Source: RUG563 sp024681215 (lineage in GTDB: Bacteria; Bacillota; Clostridia; Christensenellales; Aristaeellaceae). From it: a stretch of DNA of 8,455 bases. The notes under the pieces are model-generated. The model was not told the origin of the DNA, did not search any database, and saw only the letters and a program-made list of their open reading frames with translations. Positions 1-4,361 of the stretch are shown one piece after another; within the stretch, counting starts at the first letter, position 1, and the number at the start of each line of letters is the position of its first letter. The DNA lies in NCBI GenBank assembly GCA_024681215.1, contig JAILBG010000043.1, positions 1 to 8,455 of the forward strand, given 5' to 3'. The translations under genes were made by a program, and so were the position numbers.

Positions 1-205
1 TTTGTGTTCGCTGAACTCTGTAACCGCTGATTCCGCACTTTGATGCGAAGGAATGTCCGGCGCAGCGGCTCTTCTGGATGAATACAATCCTCGGAAACCC
101 GCATTAATACTACAAATTCTACTTGACATTATGGGGAGGAACCACGGGGAGCAAGGTCATTCTACCACAGACCTTGCTCCCCCACAAGAGAAGGGAGTAA
201 AGAAA
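1..205. other. Region upstream of the antirestriction gene, no confident gene
   Basis: All three plus frames meet stops early (28-30 and 41-43 in two of them). An open frame from 53 runs into the antirestriction gene but passes through the perfect hairpin at 146-182 and has no ribosome binding site, so I do not treat it as coding. A TTGACA lies at 123-128, but no -10 stands at the right distance, so I call no promoter. The first 30 bases could be the tail of an upstream gene, which I cannot verify. Confidence 0.4.
146..182. promoter_or_regulatory. Perfect 13-bp inverted repeat in the leader of the antirestriction gene
   Basis: GGGGAGCAAGGTC (146-158) and GACCTTGCTCCCC (170-182) are exact reverse complements around an 11-base loop. 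The structure ends 23 bases before the ATG at 206. No T-run follows, so it is not a standard intrinsic terminator of the plus strand. It may be an mRNA hairpin (attenuator or stabiliser), an operator for a dimeric regulator, or a recombination or transfer-related site. The sequence shows the symmetry; the function is open. Confidence 0.6.
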
Positions 206-1030
206 ATGGATATTTACCAGACAATCACAGACCGCATGATTTCTGAAATGGAAGCTGGCGTCATCCCGTGGAAAAAGCCGTGGATGGCAGCAGGGAAAGC
301 CATTTCCCACACCACGGGCAAGCCTTACAGCCTTCTGAACCAAATGCTGCTTGGCAAGGCTGGCGAATGGCTGACTTTCAAGCAGGTTCAGCAGGAAAAA
401 GGATATGTCCGCAAGGGCGAAAAAGCCTCCCTGTGTGTCTTCTGGAAATGGATTGACAAGGAAGACGAAGAAACGGGCGAAATCCAGCAGGTGCCTTTCC
501 TCCGCTATTACAGCGTCTTTCATATCTCCCAATGCGAAGGCATCACCGCAAAGCATACGCAGACCAACCCGAACCCCGCCAACGCAGACGAAACCGCGGA
601 AGCCATCATCACCGAATACATCCAGCGGGAAGGCGTGACGCTGGAACACCGCGAAGGTGACGCTGCCTTCTATCAGCCCATGGAAGACCGCATCGTGCTT
701 CCCCTGCTGAACCAGTTTTCGGAAACCGCCGAGTATTACAGCACTGCCTTCCATGAAATGATACACAGCACGGGGCACATGAAACGGCTGGCACGGCTGG
801 ACGCCACGGCGAACTTCGGCGGGGAGGAATACAGCAAGGAAGAGCTTGTCGCCGAAATCGGCTCCGCAGCCCTTGTCCATCACGCAGGGCTGGAAACCGC
901 AGGCAGCTTCCGCAACAGCACCGCCTACATTCAAAACTGGCTCCAAGCCCTGAAAAACGATAAGCGCTTCATCGTAAGCGCAGCGGGCAAGGCAGACAAA
1001 GCCGTGTCGTTCATCCTCGGGGAGGCGTAA
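206..1030 (+). CDS. ArdC-family antirestriction protein (ssDNA-binding domain plus zincin-like peptidase)
   Basis: A 274-residue protein built like ArdC proteins of conjugative plasmids and ICEs. The N-terminal ArdC ssDNA-binding-like domain covers about residues 1-115, with the typical opening DIYQTITDRMISEMEAG and the PWKKPW motif. The C-terminal zincin-like domain (MPTase-PolyVal type) covers about 130-270. The metal site is visible as HEMIH (H183, E184, H187), with E213 or E217 in EELVAEIG as the probable third ligand. The tail AYIQNWLQALKNDKRFI is also typical. Family members are thought to protect incoming single-stranded DNA from host restriction during transfer; the peptidase role is less clear. 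The start is ATG 206, behind a purine-rich AAGGGAG-type site (191-197). An in-frame upstream ATG at 53 lacks such a site and would translate through the hairpin at 146-182. Length is normal and no damage is seen. Confidence 0.9.
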   Translation: MDIYQTITDRMISEMEAGVIPWKKPWMAAGKAISHTTGKPYSLLNQMLLGKAGEWLTFKQVQQEKGYVRKGEKASLCVFWKWIDKEDEETGEIQQVPFLRYYSVFHISQCEGITAKHTQTNPNPANADETAEAIITEYIQREGVTLEHREGDAAFYQPMEDRIVLPLLNQFSETAEYYSTAFHEMIHSTGHMKRLARLDATANFGGEEYSKEELVAEIGSAALVHHAGLETAGSFRNSTAYIQNWLQALKNDKRFIVSAAGKADKAVSFILGEA

Positions 1031-1038
1031 GCCTCCCC
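1019..1038. promoter_or_regulatory. Perfect 8-bp hairpin across the stop codon of the antirestriction gene
   Basis: GGGGAGGC (1019-1026) and GCCTCCCC (1031-1038) pair perfectly around a GTAA tetraloop of the stable GNRA class. The TAA stop (1028-1030) sits in that loop. There is no following T-run, so it is unlikely to terminate transcription on its own. It could protect the 3' end or modulate reinitiation at the small gene starting at 1066. Confidence 0.55.
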
Positions 1039-1065
1039 GCAGGGGCTTGGAAGGGAGCTGATAGC

Positions 1066-1212
1066 ATGACCAAGAAAATGATTGCCCTTGAAATCCGCAA
1101 TATCCAATATGAACTTGATTGGCTGCTCTGGTGCGAACGAAAGAACAATCCCGATTGGCGTTTCCGTTCTTCTCCATACAGCAGGCGACGCAGAAGGCTT
1201 GTTAAAACCTAG
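1066..1212 (+). CDS. Small 48-residue basic protein of unknown function
   Basis: The sequence runs from ATG 1066 to TAG 1210-1212 and sits 35 bases after the antirestriction stop. It has a good ribosome binding site, AAGGGAG at 1051-1057, eight bases before the ATG and much like the one of the preceding gene. The product begins MTKKMIALEIRNIQYELDW, is tryptophan-rich in the middle (DWLLW, PDW), and ends in a strongly basic tail with five consecutive arginines (residues 40-44). No signal peptide, membrane span or known motif is visible. Spacing and shared orientation suggest co-transcription with the antirestriction gene. A short basic protein could bind nucleic acid or be an accessory ICE protein, but that is a guess. 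It could also be the truncated start of a longer gene, since composition changes sharply just after its stop. Confidence 0.55.
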   Translation: MTKKMIALEIRNIQYELDWLLWCERKNNPDWRFRSSPYSRRRRRLVKT

Positions 1213-1230
1213 ATGCCTTCAAGAAGGCAT
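1213..1230. repeat. Short inverted repeat after the small gene
   Basis: ATGCCTT (1213-1219) and AAGGCAT (1224-1230) form a 7-bp stem with a CAAG loop immediately after the TAG at 1210-1212. No T-run follows, so terminator function for the antirestriction operon is only possible. It also marks the point where the base composition turns AT-rich. Confidence 0.4.
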
Positions 1231-1248
1231 TCAAGTAAGAATGCAGCA

Positions 1249-1277
1249 TTGATTTATAGATTTTTTGCCGTTATAAT
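1249..1277 (+). promoter_or_regulatory. Sigma-A type promoter for the lipoprotein gene
   Basis: TTGATT (1249-1254), a 17-base spacer, and a perfect TATAAT (1272-1277). Transcription would begin near 1284, giving an untranslated leader of about 100 bases before the lipoprotein start at 1386. A small AATGC-A-GCATT palindrome (1240-1250) overlaps the -35 and could be an operator. Confidence 0.7.
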
Positions 1278-1385
1278 ATAATCTGGAAGTCCAATAAAGC
1301 GCACGCTAAACAGAACTACAATCAGAATTCTGTAAAGATATGTTGGGGAAGGTCAGTAAAAGATATGCAAAGGGTGGAAATCGTG

Positions 1386-1931
1386 ATGAAAAAGAGTAAT
1401 TGTTGGATTGTCCTGCTTTGTGTTTTTGTTTTATTTGTTTTATCAGGATGTGGTGGAACGGTCAATGGAAAAGATGAAATAGTTGAAAAAGCAAAGGCTG
1501 CATGGACAGCAGCAACGAGCAAATCTCTTTCTGATAATTACAGCATATCGCATATTCATTTTACATCTAGAGCAGCTCTTCGGTCTGCATGTGGAATAAA
1601 ACCATCTGGATCTAATTTTACATCATGCGGATTTTTCAGTAAGGATGGTGGCGACTTGTTCGGCTTCCATATAGGAACCCAGACCTATTATGTGGTTGCG
1701 ATGGATAATGATGGAAAAGTTACCTGGTGCTTTGATGTTCGCAATTGGAACACAAAAACAGGTAGACATGGTTTGGGCACTGGTATGCTTGCATTATATG
1801 AGTTGAATTCTCTACAAATAGCAGTAACAAAAGCAACTCAGGGAAATTACCCAGCTGAGAAAACGGCAGATGATAATGAATGGCATAAGTTGACGGTGGA
1901 GCAAATTACTCAGATCTGTGAAAATGAATAA
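1386..1931 (+). CDS. Putative lipoprotein of unknown function, AT-rich cargo
   Basis: A 181-residue protein with a textbook lipoprotein signal. It has a basic N-terminus (MKKSN), a hydrophobic core (about residues 7-19), and the lipobox LSGC with the modified cysteine at residue 22, followed by GG. The mature part begins with a lysine/alanine-rich helical stretch (KDEIVEKAKAAWTAA). It then becomes a mixed domain with aromatic-rich strands (FGFHIGTQTYYVVAMD, KVTWCFDVRNW) and ends in a helix. I recognise no family. It should be anchored on the outer face of the membrane. I prefer ATG 1386 over the in-frame ATG at 1365 because the signal peptide then starts with MKK and AGGGTGG (about 1370-1376) lies at good spacing; GTG 1383 is also possible. 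The gene is far more AT-rich than both flanks, has its own promoter, and no clear terminator follows. This suggests cargo acquired separately by the element. Confidence 0.75.
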   Translation: MKKSNCWIVLLCVFVLFVLSGCGGTVNGKDEIVEKAKAAWTAATSKSLSDNYSISHIHFTSRAALRSACGIKPSGSNFTSCGFFSKDGGDLFGFHIGTQTYYVVAMDNDGKVTWCFDVRNWNTKTGRHGLGTGMLALYELNSLQIAVTKATQGNYPAEKTADDNEWHKLTVEQITQICENE

Positions 1932-1950
1932 AAATGTTCGATGATAGGAA

Positions 1951-2132
1951 ATGACTGGACTACCTGAACTTTTTGTAAAGCAGATGAAAATATGTTGGAA
2001 AATCAAGTTGACCTCGTTTGTTTCGTAGACCAACGTGATAAGATACTTTATGATTTTCTTAAACAAGAAGCACTTATTTACAACCAGTTCCCGGGGCCAC
2101 GTATGAAAGGATCATGGACAAACTCCGTATAG
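1951..2132 (+). pseudogene. Possible decayed gene remnant in two frames
   Basis: Two short plus-strand readings adjoin with a frame change. From ATG 1951 a 25-residue reading starts MTGLPELFVKQMKICWK and stops at 2026-2028. A second reading from ATG 1992 gives 46 residues (MLENQVDLVCFVDQRDKILY and onward) and stops at 2130-2132. Joined by a single frameshift near 1985-1995 they would read as one plausible protein start. The beginning (LPELFVKQM) faintly recalls the N-terminus of NOL1/NOP2/Sun-type rRNA methyltransferases, but the second half does not follow that pattern. The 3' part overlaps the tail of the convergent minus-strand gene. It may be coincidental open frame in AT-rich DNA. Confidence 0.2.
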
Positions 2133-2527
2133 TAGTTGCGGCCTTTCTTATCGGTGACGTAATACATGGTGCCGATGAGTTCGCGAATGGACGCAATGCC
2201 AATGCCGGGAACCTCGTCCAGAGAATCACCACGCGGGGAACGGAAAGACATTTTTGTGCCATCGTCCAGTTGCATATAGACCATGTAGCCTGTGGTGACG
2301 TGATAATGCTCATAGGTGTGGATGGTGGTCACTTCAAATTTGGGGCCGACGGCATAACCGCCTGGGCCTTCACCCATGCGGGATGCTTTGATGGGCTCGG
2401 TTCTCACGATTCTCCCGTGACATTGGTGAACGTCGTTCATCATTGCTACGCGTTCTTTGTATCTCCTTATACACAGAGCGATGATAGTGGCAACAATGAT
2501 GGCGTTGAGGAGAAGAAACCAAAGCAT
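2078..2527 (-). CDS. Membrane-anchored protein of unknown function near the element end
   Basis: A 149-residue protein. A single hydrophobic helix at residues 2-20 (LWFLLLNAIIVATIIALCI) is followed by RRYKER, which would leave the remainder in the cytoplasm by the positive-inside rule. The soluble part looks beta-rich, with the strand HVTTGYMVYMQLDDGTKMSFRS followed by a turn (PRGDSLDE) and a closing strand (GTMYYVTDKKGRNYYTEF). The layout, one N-terminal helix plus a small beta domain carrying an L-DG-strand, is reminiscent of DUF2500-like proteins, but I cannot assign a family. The start is ATG 2527, seven bases from a full AGGAGGT (2535-2541 on the complement). An in-frame GTG nine bases upstream overlaps that site and is unlikely. 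It is a single-gene unit convergent with the lipoprotein. A weak TTCTT/AAGAA hairpin lies beyond its TAA, but no convincing terminator. Confidence 0.75.
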   Translation of the reverse strand: MLWFLLLNAIIVATIIALCIRRYKERVAMMNDVHQCHGRIVRTEPIKASRMGEGPGGYAVGPKFEVTTIHTYEHYHVTTGYMVYMQLDDGTKMSFRSPRGDSLDEVPGIGIASIRELIGTMYYVTDKKGRNYYTEFVHDPFIRGPGNWL

Positions 2528-2553
2528 TGAAGGCACCTCCTTTCACATTCTTT

Positions 2554-2582
2554 AGTATAAAACAGCGGCTCCGCCCATTCAA
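2554..2582 (-). promoter_or_regulatory. Promoter of the minus-strand membrane-anchored gene
   Basis: Read on the complement: TTGAAT (2577-2582), 17 bases, TATACT (2554-2559). Transcription would start near 2547, leaving a very short leader that contains the AGGAGGT ribosome binding site. The spacing from promoter to site to ATG makes this a compact, strong expression unit. Confidence 0.75.
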
Positions 2583-2709
2583 GGCAAAGCCGCCGTCTTG
2601 TCATTGCGCTTGCTCCAGTTGTCGCCGGATTCGTTTCATTGTCCTGCATATTTGCCTATCGGAAGGAATACCACCCGCGAAAAAGCCCCTATTTTATTGT
2701 TTTTCCCAT

Positions 2710-2754
2710 TTGGTAAGGATGAGGTCGCCGGTTCAAATCCGGCCATCAGCTCCA
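2710..2754 (+). pseudogene. 3' half of tRNA-Thr(GGT): attachment-site remnant
   Basis: From 2710 the sequence follows tRNA numbering from position 32 without error. The anticodon loop is TTGGTAA (2710-2716, anticodon GGT at 2712-2714), then the 3' anticodon strand GGATG (2717-2721) and variable loop AGGTC. The T arm is GCCGG-TTCAAAT-CCGGC (2727-2743), perfectly paired. The 3' acceptor strand is CATCAGC (2744-2750), followed by discriminator T and CCA (2752-2754). The bases before 2710 do not pair with GGATG, and no GCTGATG acceptor strand or D arm precedes, so the 5' half is absent. Tyrosine recombinases commonly cross over in the anticodon loop, which leaves such a displaced 3' half. The intact tRNA should stand at the other end of the element, outside the window. 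This copy should not yield a tRNA. Confidence 0.85.
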
Positions 2755-2800
2755 GACCCCAAAAGCCTTGATCCATAAAGGCCGGAGGGGTTTTTGTTTT
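2755..2800 (+). terminator. Intrinsic terminator following the tRNA-Thr remnant
   Basis: CCCC (2757-2760) pairs with GGGG (2787-2790), and inside it GCCTT (2765-2769) pairs with AAGGC (2778-2782). The run TTTTTGTTTT follows at 2791-2800. Placed directly after the CCA end, it is best explained as the original chromosomal terminator of the tRNA-Thr gene, now separated from its promoter by the element. It would also shield the chromosome from transcription leaving the element. Confidence 0.75.
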
Positions 2801-2847
2801 GTCCGTTTTCGGGCTTTTATCGTCATCAGAAATCCACACACGGGACC

Positions 2848-2878
2848 AAAAAAAGACCGAAAACCGCTGTTTCCGGCC
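2848..2878 (-). terminator. Intrinsic terminator of the DUF2442 gene
   Basis: On the complement, GGCCGGAAAC (2869-2878) and GTTTTCGGTC (2855-2864) form a 10-bp stem with two G-U pairs around an AGCG loop. Seven T residues (2848-2854) follow. It lies about 30 bases beyond the stop of the DUF2442 gene. Confidence 0.75.
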
Positions 2879-2906
2879 CATGCTTTTTTTCTGTCATGAC
2901 CCACGT

Positions 2907-3161
2907 TCAATTCACCGGCACGCTTTTCAGATACAGGGTGTCGGGGCTGATATCCAGATCCCCCGGCCAGACCGCCGTGCCGTACGCCGCCTGAACCTGA
3001 AAAAACACGTTTTTCAGATTTCTGTAAGCGGGCAGGGAAAAAAGAGGCTGCGCGTCGTAACGCCGCTTTTCCCCGTTTTTGAAAGTCAAAAGCAGCTGAT
3101 AATCCGGGCAGGCTTCCACCGCGGCGATCCGGGGCAGCAATTCTTCTTTTACGATCATCAT
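2907..3161 (-). CDS. DUF2442 family small protein
   Basis: An 84-residue protein with the DUF2442 pattern. An opening strand (PRIAAVEACPDYQLLLTFKNGEKR in outline) leads to the YD-x-PLF motif (YDAQPLFSLPAYRNL), then VFFQVQAAYGTAVWPG and the signature DISPDTLY near the C-terminus. Length is normal for the family. DUF2442 proteins are small cytoplasmic proteins of unknown biochemical role, often found beside DUF4160 genes in pairs resembling toxin-antitoxin modules. Here no DUF4160 partner is visible on either side, so it stands alone. ATG 3161 is chosen because GGGAGGG (3170-3176 on the complement) lies eight bases before it; ATG 3158 directly after is a weaker alternative. It has its own promoter and terminator and is divergent from the DUF6273 gene. 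Confidence 0.85.
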   Translation of the reverse strand: MMIVKEELLPRIAAVEACPDYQLLLTFKNGEKRRYDAQPLFSLPAYRNLKNVFFQVQAAYGTAVWPGDLDISPDTLYLKSVPVN

Positions 3162-3212
3162 GATGCAATCCCTCCCGTCAGCGAAGCGGATCGATTTTGT
3201 ACGTCTGTATTT

Positions 3213-3241
3213 ATTATACCAGCGATTGTCTCATTGTTCAA
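3213..3241 (-). promoter_or_regulatory. Promoter of the DUF2442 gene
   Basis: On the complement: TTGAAC (3236-3241), 17 bases, TATAAT (3213-3218). Transcription would start near 3206, about 45 bases before the ATG. It is the minus half of a divergent promoter region. Confidence 0.8.
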
Positions 3242-3297
3242 TTACAATCATCATATCTTGAAGAAGCGCAAGCCCCGCTTTGGCCCGCAGAAAGGCA

Positions 3298-3326
3298 TTG
3301 CAATCATCGCCCTCAAGCCGTATAAT
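3298..3326 (+). promoter_or_regulatory. Promoter of the DUF6273 gene
   Basis: TTGCAA (3298-3303), 17 bases, TATAAT (3321-3326). Transcription would begin near 3333, some 30 bases before the start at 3364, with AGGAGG at 3352-3357 in the leader. The -35 boxes of this and the divergent promoter are 56 bases apart, so a shared regulator could act on both, though I see no clear operator. Confidence 0.8.
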
Positions 3327-3363
3327 TTTATAAGAGAATCACCGTCAGGACAGGAGGAACATC

Positions 3364-4221
3364 ATGGCGAAACGCACAGGCAAAAGGCGCTGGACCGTCG
3401 CTGTGCTTGCGGCGGGGGCGTGCGCCGCGCTGGCGATCCTGTTCATATTTGTGATCTTCCCGGGGCAGCGGCTGGCAAGGGCCGGAAAGCTGTACGAAGC
3501 CGGGGATTATGAGGCGGCCTACGCCCTGCTGAAAGGCCAGACCGATCCGGACAGCGCCGCGCTTTTGGAAAAATGCCTGTTCCAAATCCAGAAAGCCCGC
3601 CTGGACACCGTGACGGTGGGGTCGGTGATCCGTTTTGGCTGGTATGAACAGGATAACGACCCGTCCGACGGCAAGGAAGAGATCGAATGGATCGTCCTGG
3701 ACACGGACGGGAATAAGGCGCTGGTCGTCAGCAGATACGGCCTTGAGCCCCGGGAATTCAACGACGAACTGAATCTGTACAAAGCGGTCACCTGGGACAA
3801 CAGCCAGCTGCGATCCTGGCTGAACGATGCGTTTTACATTTCCGCGTTCAGCGCCGAGCATCAAAAGATGATCCTGCTGACCGACGTAAAGGCGGATCCG
3901 AACCCCGATTCCCGCGTCCATCCCGGCAGAAATACCAAGGATCATGTTTTCCTCTTAAACGTCCCGGAGGCCGCCCGATATTTCGCTTCGGACAGCGACA
4001 GACAGTGCTTCGGCACGGCGTACTGCTACGCCCTGGGGGCGGAAAAGGGCGACGGCGGGGCCTGCTGGTGGTGGCTGCGGACGCCCGGGATCGAAACATC
4101 CACCGTTTCAGTGGTCATCGCCCGGGGCGCGATTTTTACCAACGGCTTTTCCTGCGGCCACGTCCCCAACCTGGCCGTGCGCCCAGCGATGTGGATCGAC
4201 CTGGGGGCAGACGCCGTCTGA
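3364..4221 (+). CDS. Membrane-anchored DUF6273 domain protein
   Basis: A 285-residue protein. A basic start (MAKRTGKRRW) and one membrane helix at about residues 11-32 predict an N-in, C-out signal anchor. A helical, TPR-like hairpin follows (RAGKLYEAGDYEAAYALLKG, to about residue 82). The rest (about 85-280) is a DUF6273 domain, recognisable from VGSVIRFGWYEQDND, the IEWIVLD strand, VTWDNSQLRSWLN, the FLLNVPEA stretch, CWWWLRTPG and the closing AVRPAMWIDL. DUF6273 is common in gut Firmicutes surface and secreted proteins. It resembles the C-type-lectin/formylglycine-enzyme-like fold in its WLR and RPA motifs, but its role is unknown, so surface binding is only an inference. The start is fixed by AGGAGG six bases upstream. 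No convincing terminator was found after the TGA. There is no evidence of co-transcription with the next gene, which has its own promoter. Confidence 0.85.
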   Translation: MAKRTGKRRWTVAVLAAGACAALAILFIFVIFPGQRLARAGKLYEAGDYEAAYALLKGQTDPDSAALLEKCLFQIQKARLDTVTVGSVIRFGWYEQDNDPSDGKEEIEWIVLDTDGNKALVVSRYGLEPREFNDELNLYKAVTWDNSQLRSWLNDAFYISAFSAEHQKMILLTDVKADPNPDSRVHPGRNTKDHVFLLNVPEAARYFASDSDRQCFGTAYCYALGAEKGDGGACWWWLRTPGIETSTVSVVIARGAIFTNGFSCGHVPNLAVRPAMWIDLGADAV

Positions 4222-4294
4222 CCGCCGCAAAGAATGCCGTTTCCTCCTCAAATGTTTCCGTCAAAGGTCAAAATTTGCTTTTTTCTTCTGGTCG

Positions 4295-4324
4295 TTGGCC
4301 CGGAAGGGAAAAATGTGGTATGAT
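4295..4324 (+). promoter_or_regulatory. Probable promoter of the esterase gene
   Basis: An extended -10, TGG-TATGAT (TG at 4316-4317, hexamer 4319-4324), with a weaker TTGGCC -35 at 4295-4300 across an 18-base spacer. The predicted start near 4331 leaves a short leader that contains the AAGGAGG ribosome binding site. Confidence 0.55.
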
Positions 4325-4361
4325 AAGTTCAGTTAACGACAGCAAAAGGAGGCCGATCCCC

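Larger units (their letters stand above)
1..2709. mobile_element. Right-hand part of an integrative element inserted in tRNA-Thr
   Basis: Inferred, not directly seen as a complete element. The right boundary is set by a tRNA-Thr(GGT) 3' half that begins abruptly at about 2710, the usual footprint of site-specific integration into a tRNA gene. The inside carries an ArdC-type antirestriction gene, typical of conjugative elements and plasmids, plus AT-rich cargo of unknown function. Base composition is patchy here (GC-rich around ardC, clearly AT-rich from 1213 to 2080), whereas everything right of 2755 is uniformly GC-rich. The left end, integrase and conjugation genes are not in the window. 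An old, decayed element or an assembly join would be alternatives. Confidence 0.6.

Noticed and set aside
53..205. In-frame N-terminal extension of the antirestriction protein
   Set aside because: It lacks a ribosome binding site, runs through a perfect 13-bp hairpin, and does not resemble ArdC N-termini, which begin as at 206.
119..1177. Long minus-strand open frame (352 codons) opposite the antirestriction gene
   Set aside because: It is antisense to a clear ArdC-family gene, has no recognisable domain, and arises from codon bias of the GC-rich sense strand.
2114..2530. Plus-strand open frame of 138 codons
   Set aside because: It is the shadow of the minus-strand gene at 2078-2527, which has an ideal promoter and ribosome binding site.
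2600..2754. Intact tRNA-Thr gene
   Set aside because: I looked for a GCTGATG acceptor strand, a D arm and a CATCC anticodon strand before 2710 and found none, so only the 3' half is present.
2636..2881. Minus-strand open frame containing LMAGFEPATSS
   Set aside because: That peptide is the well-known false translation of the reverse complement of a tRNA 3' half; here it comes from the tRNA-Thr remnant and terminator.
2799..3512. Plus-strand open frame of 237 codons
   Set aside because: It crosses the DUF2442 gene antisense, two promoters, and the start of the DUF6273 gene out of frame.
4005..4361. Upstream extension of the esterase open frame
   Set aside because: It overlaps the DUF6273 gene in another frame, and the start at 4362 has a signal peptide and a ribosome binding site directly before it.
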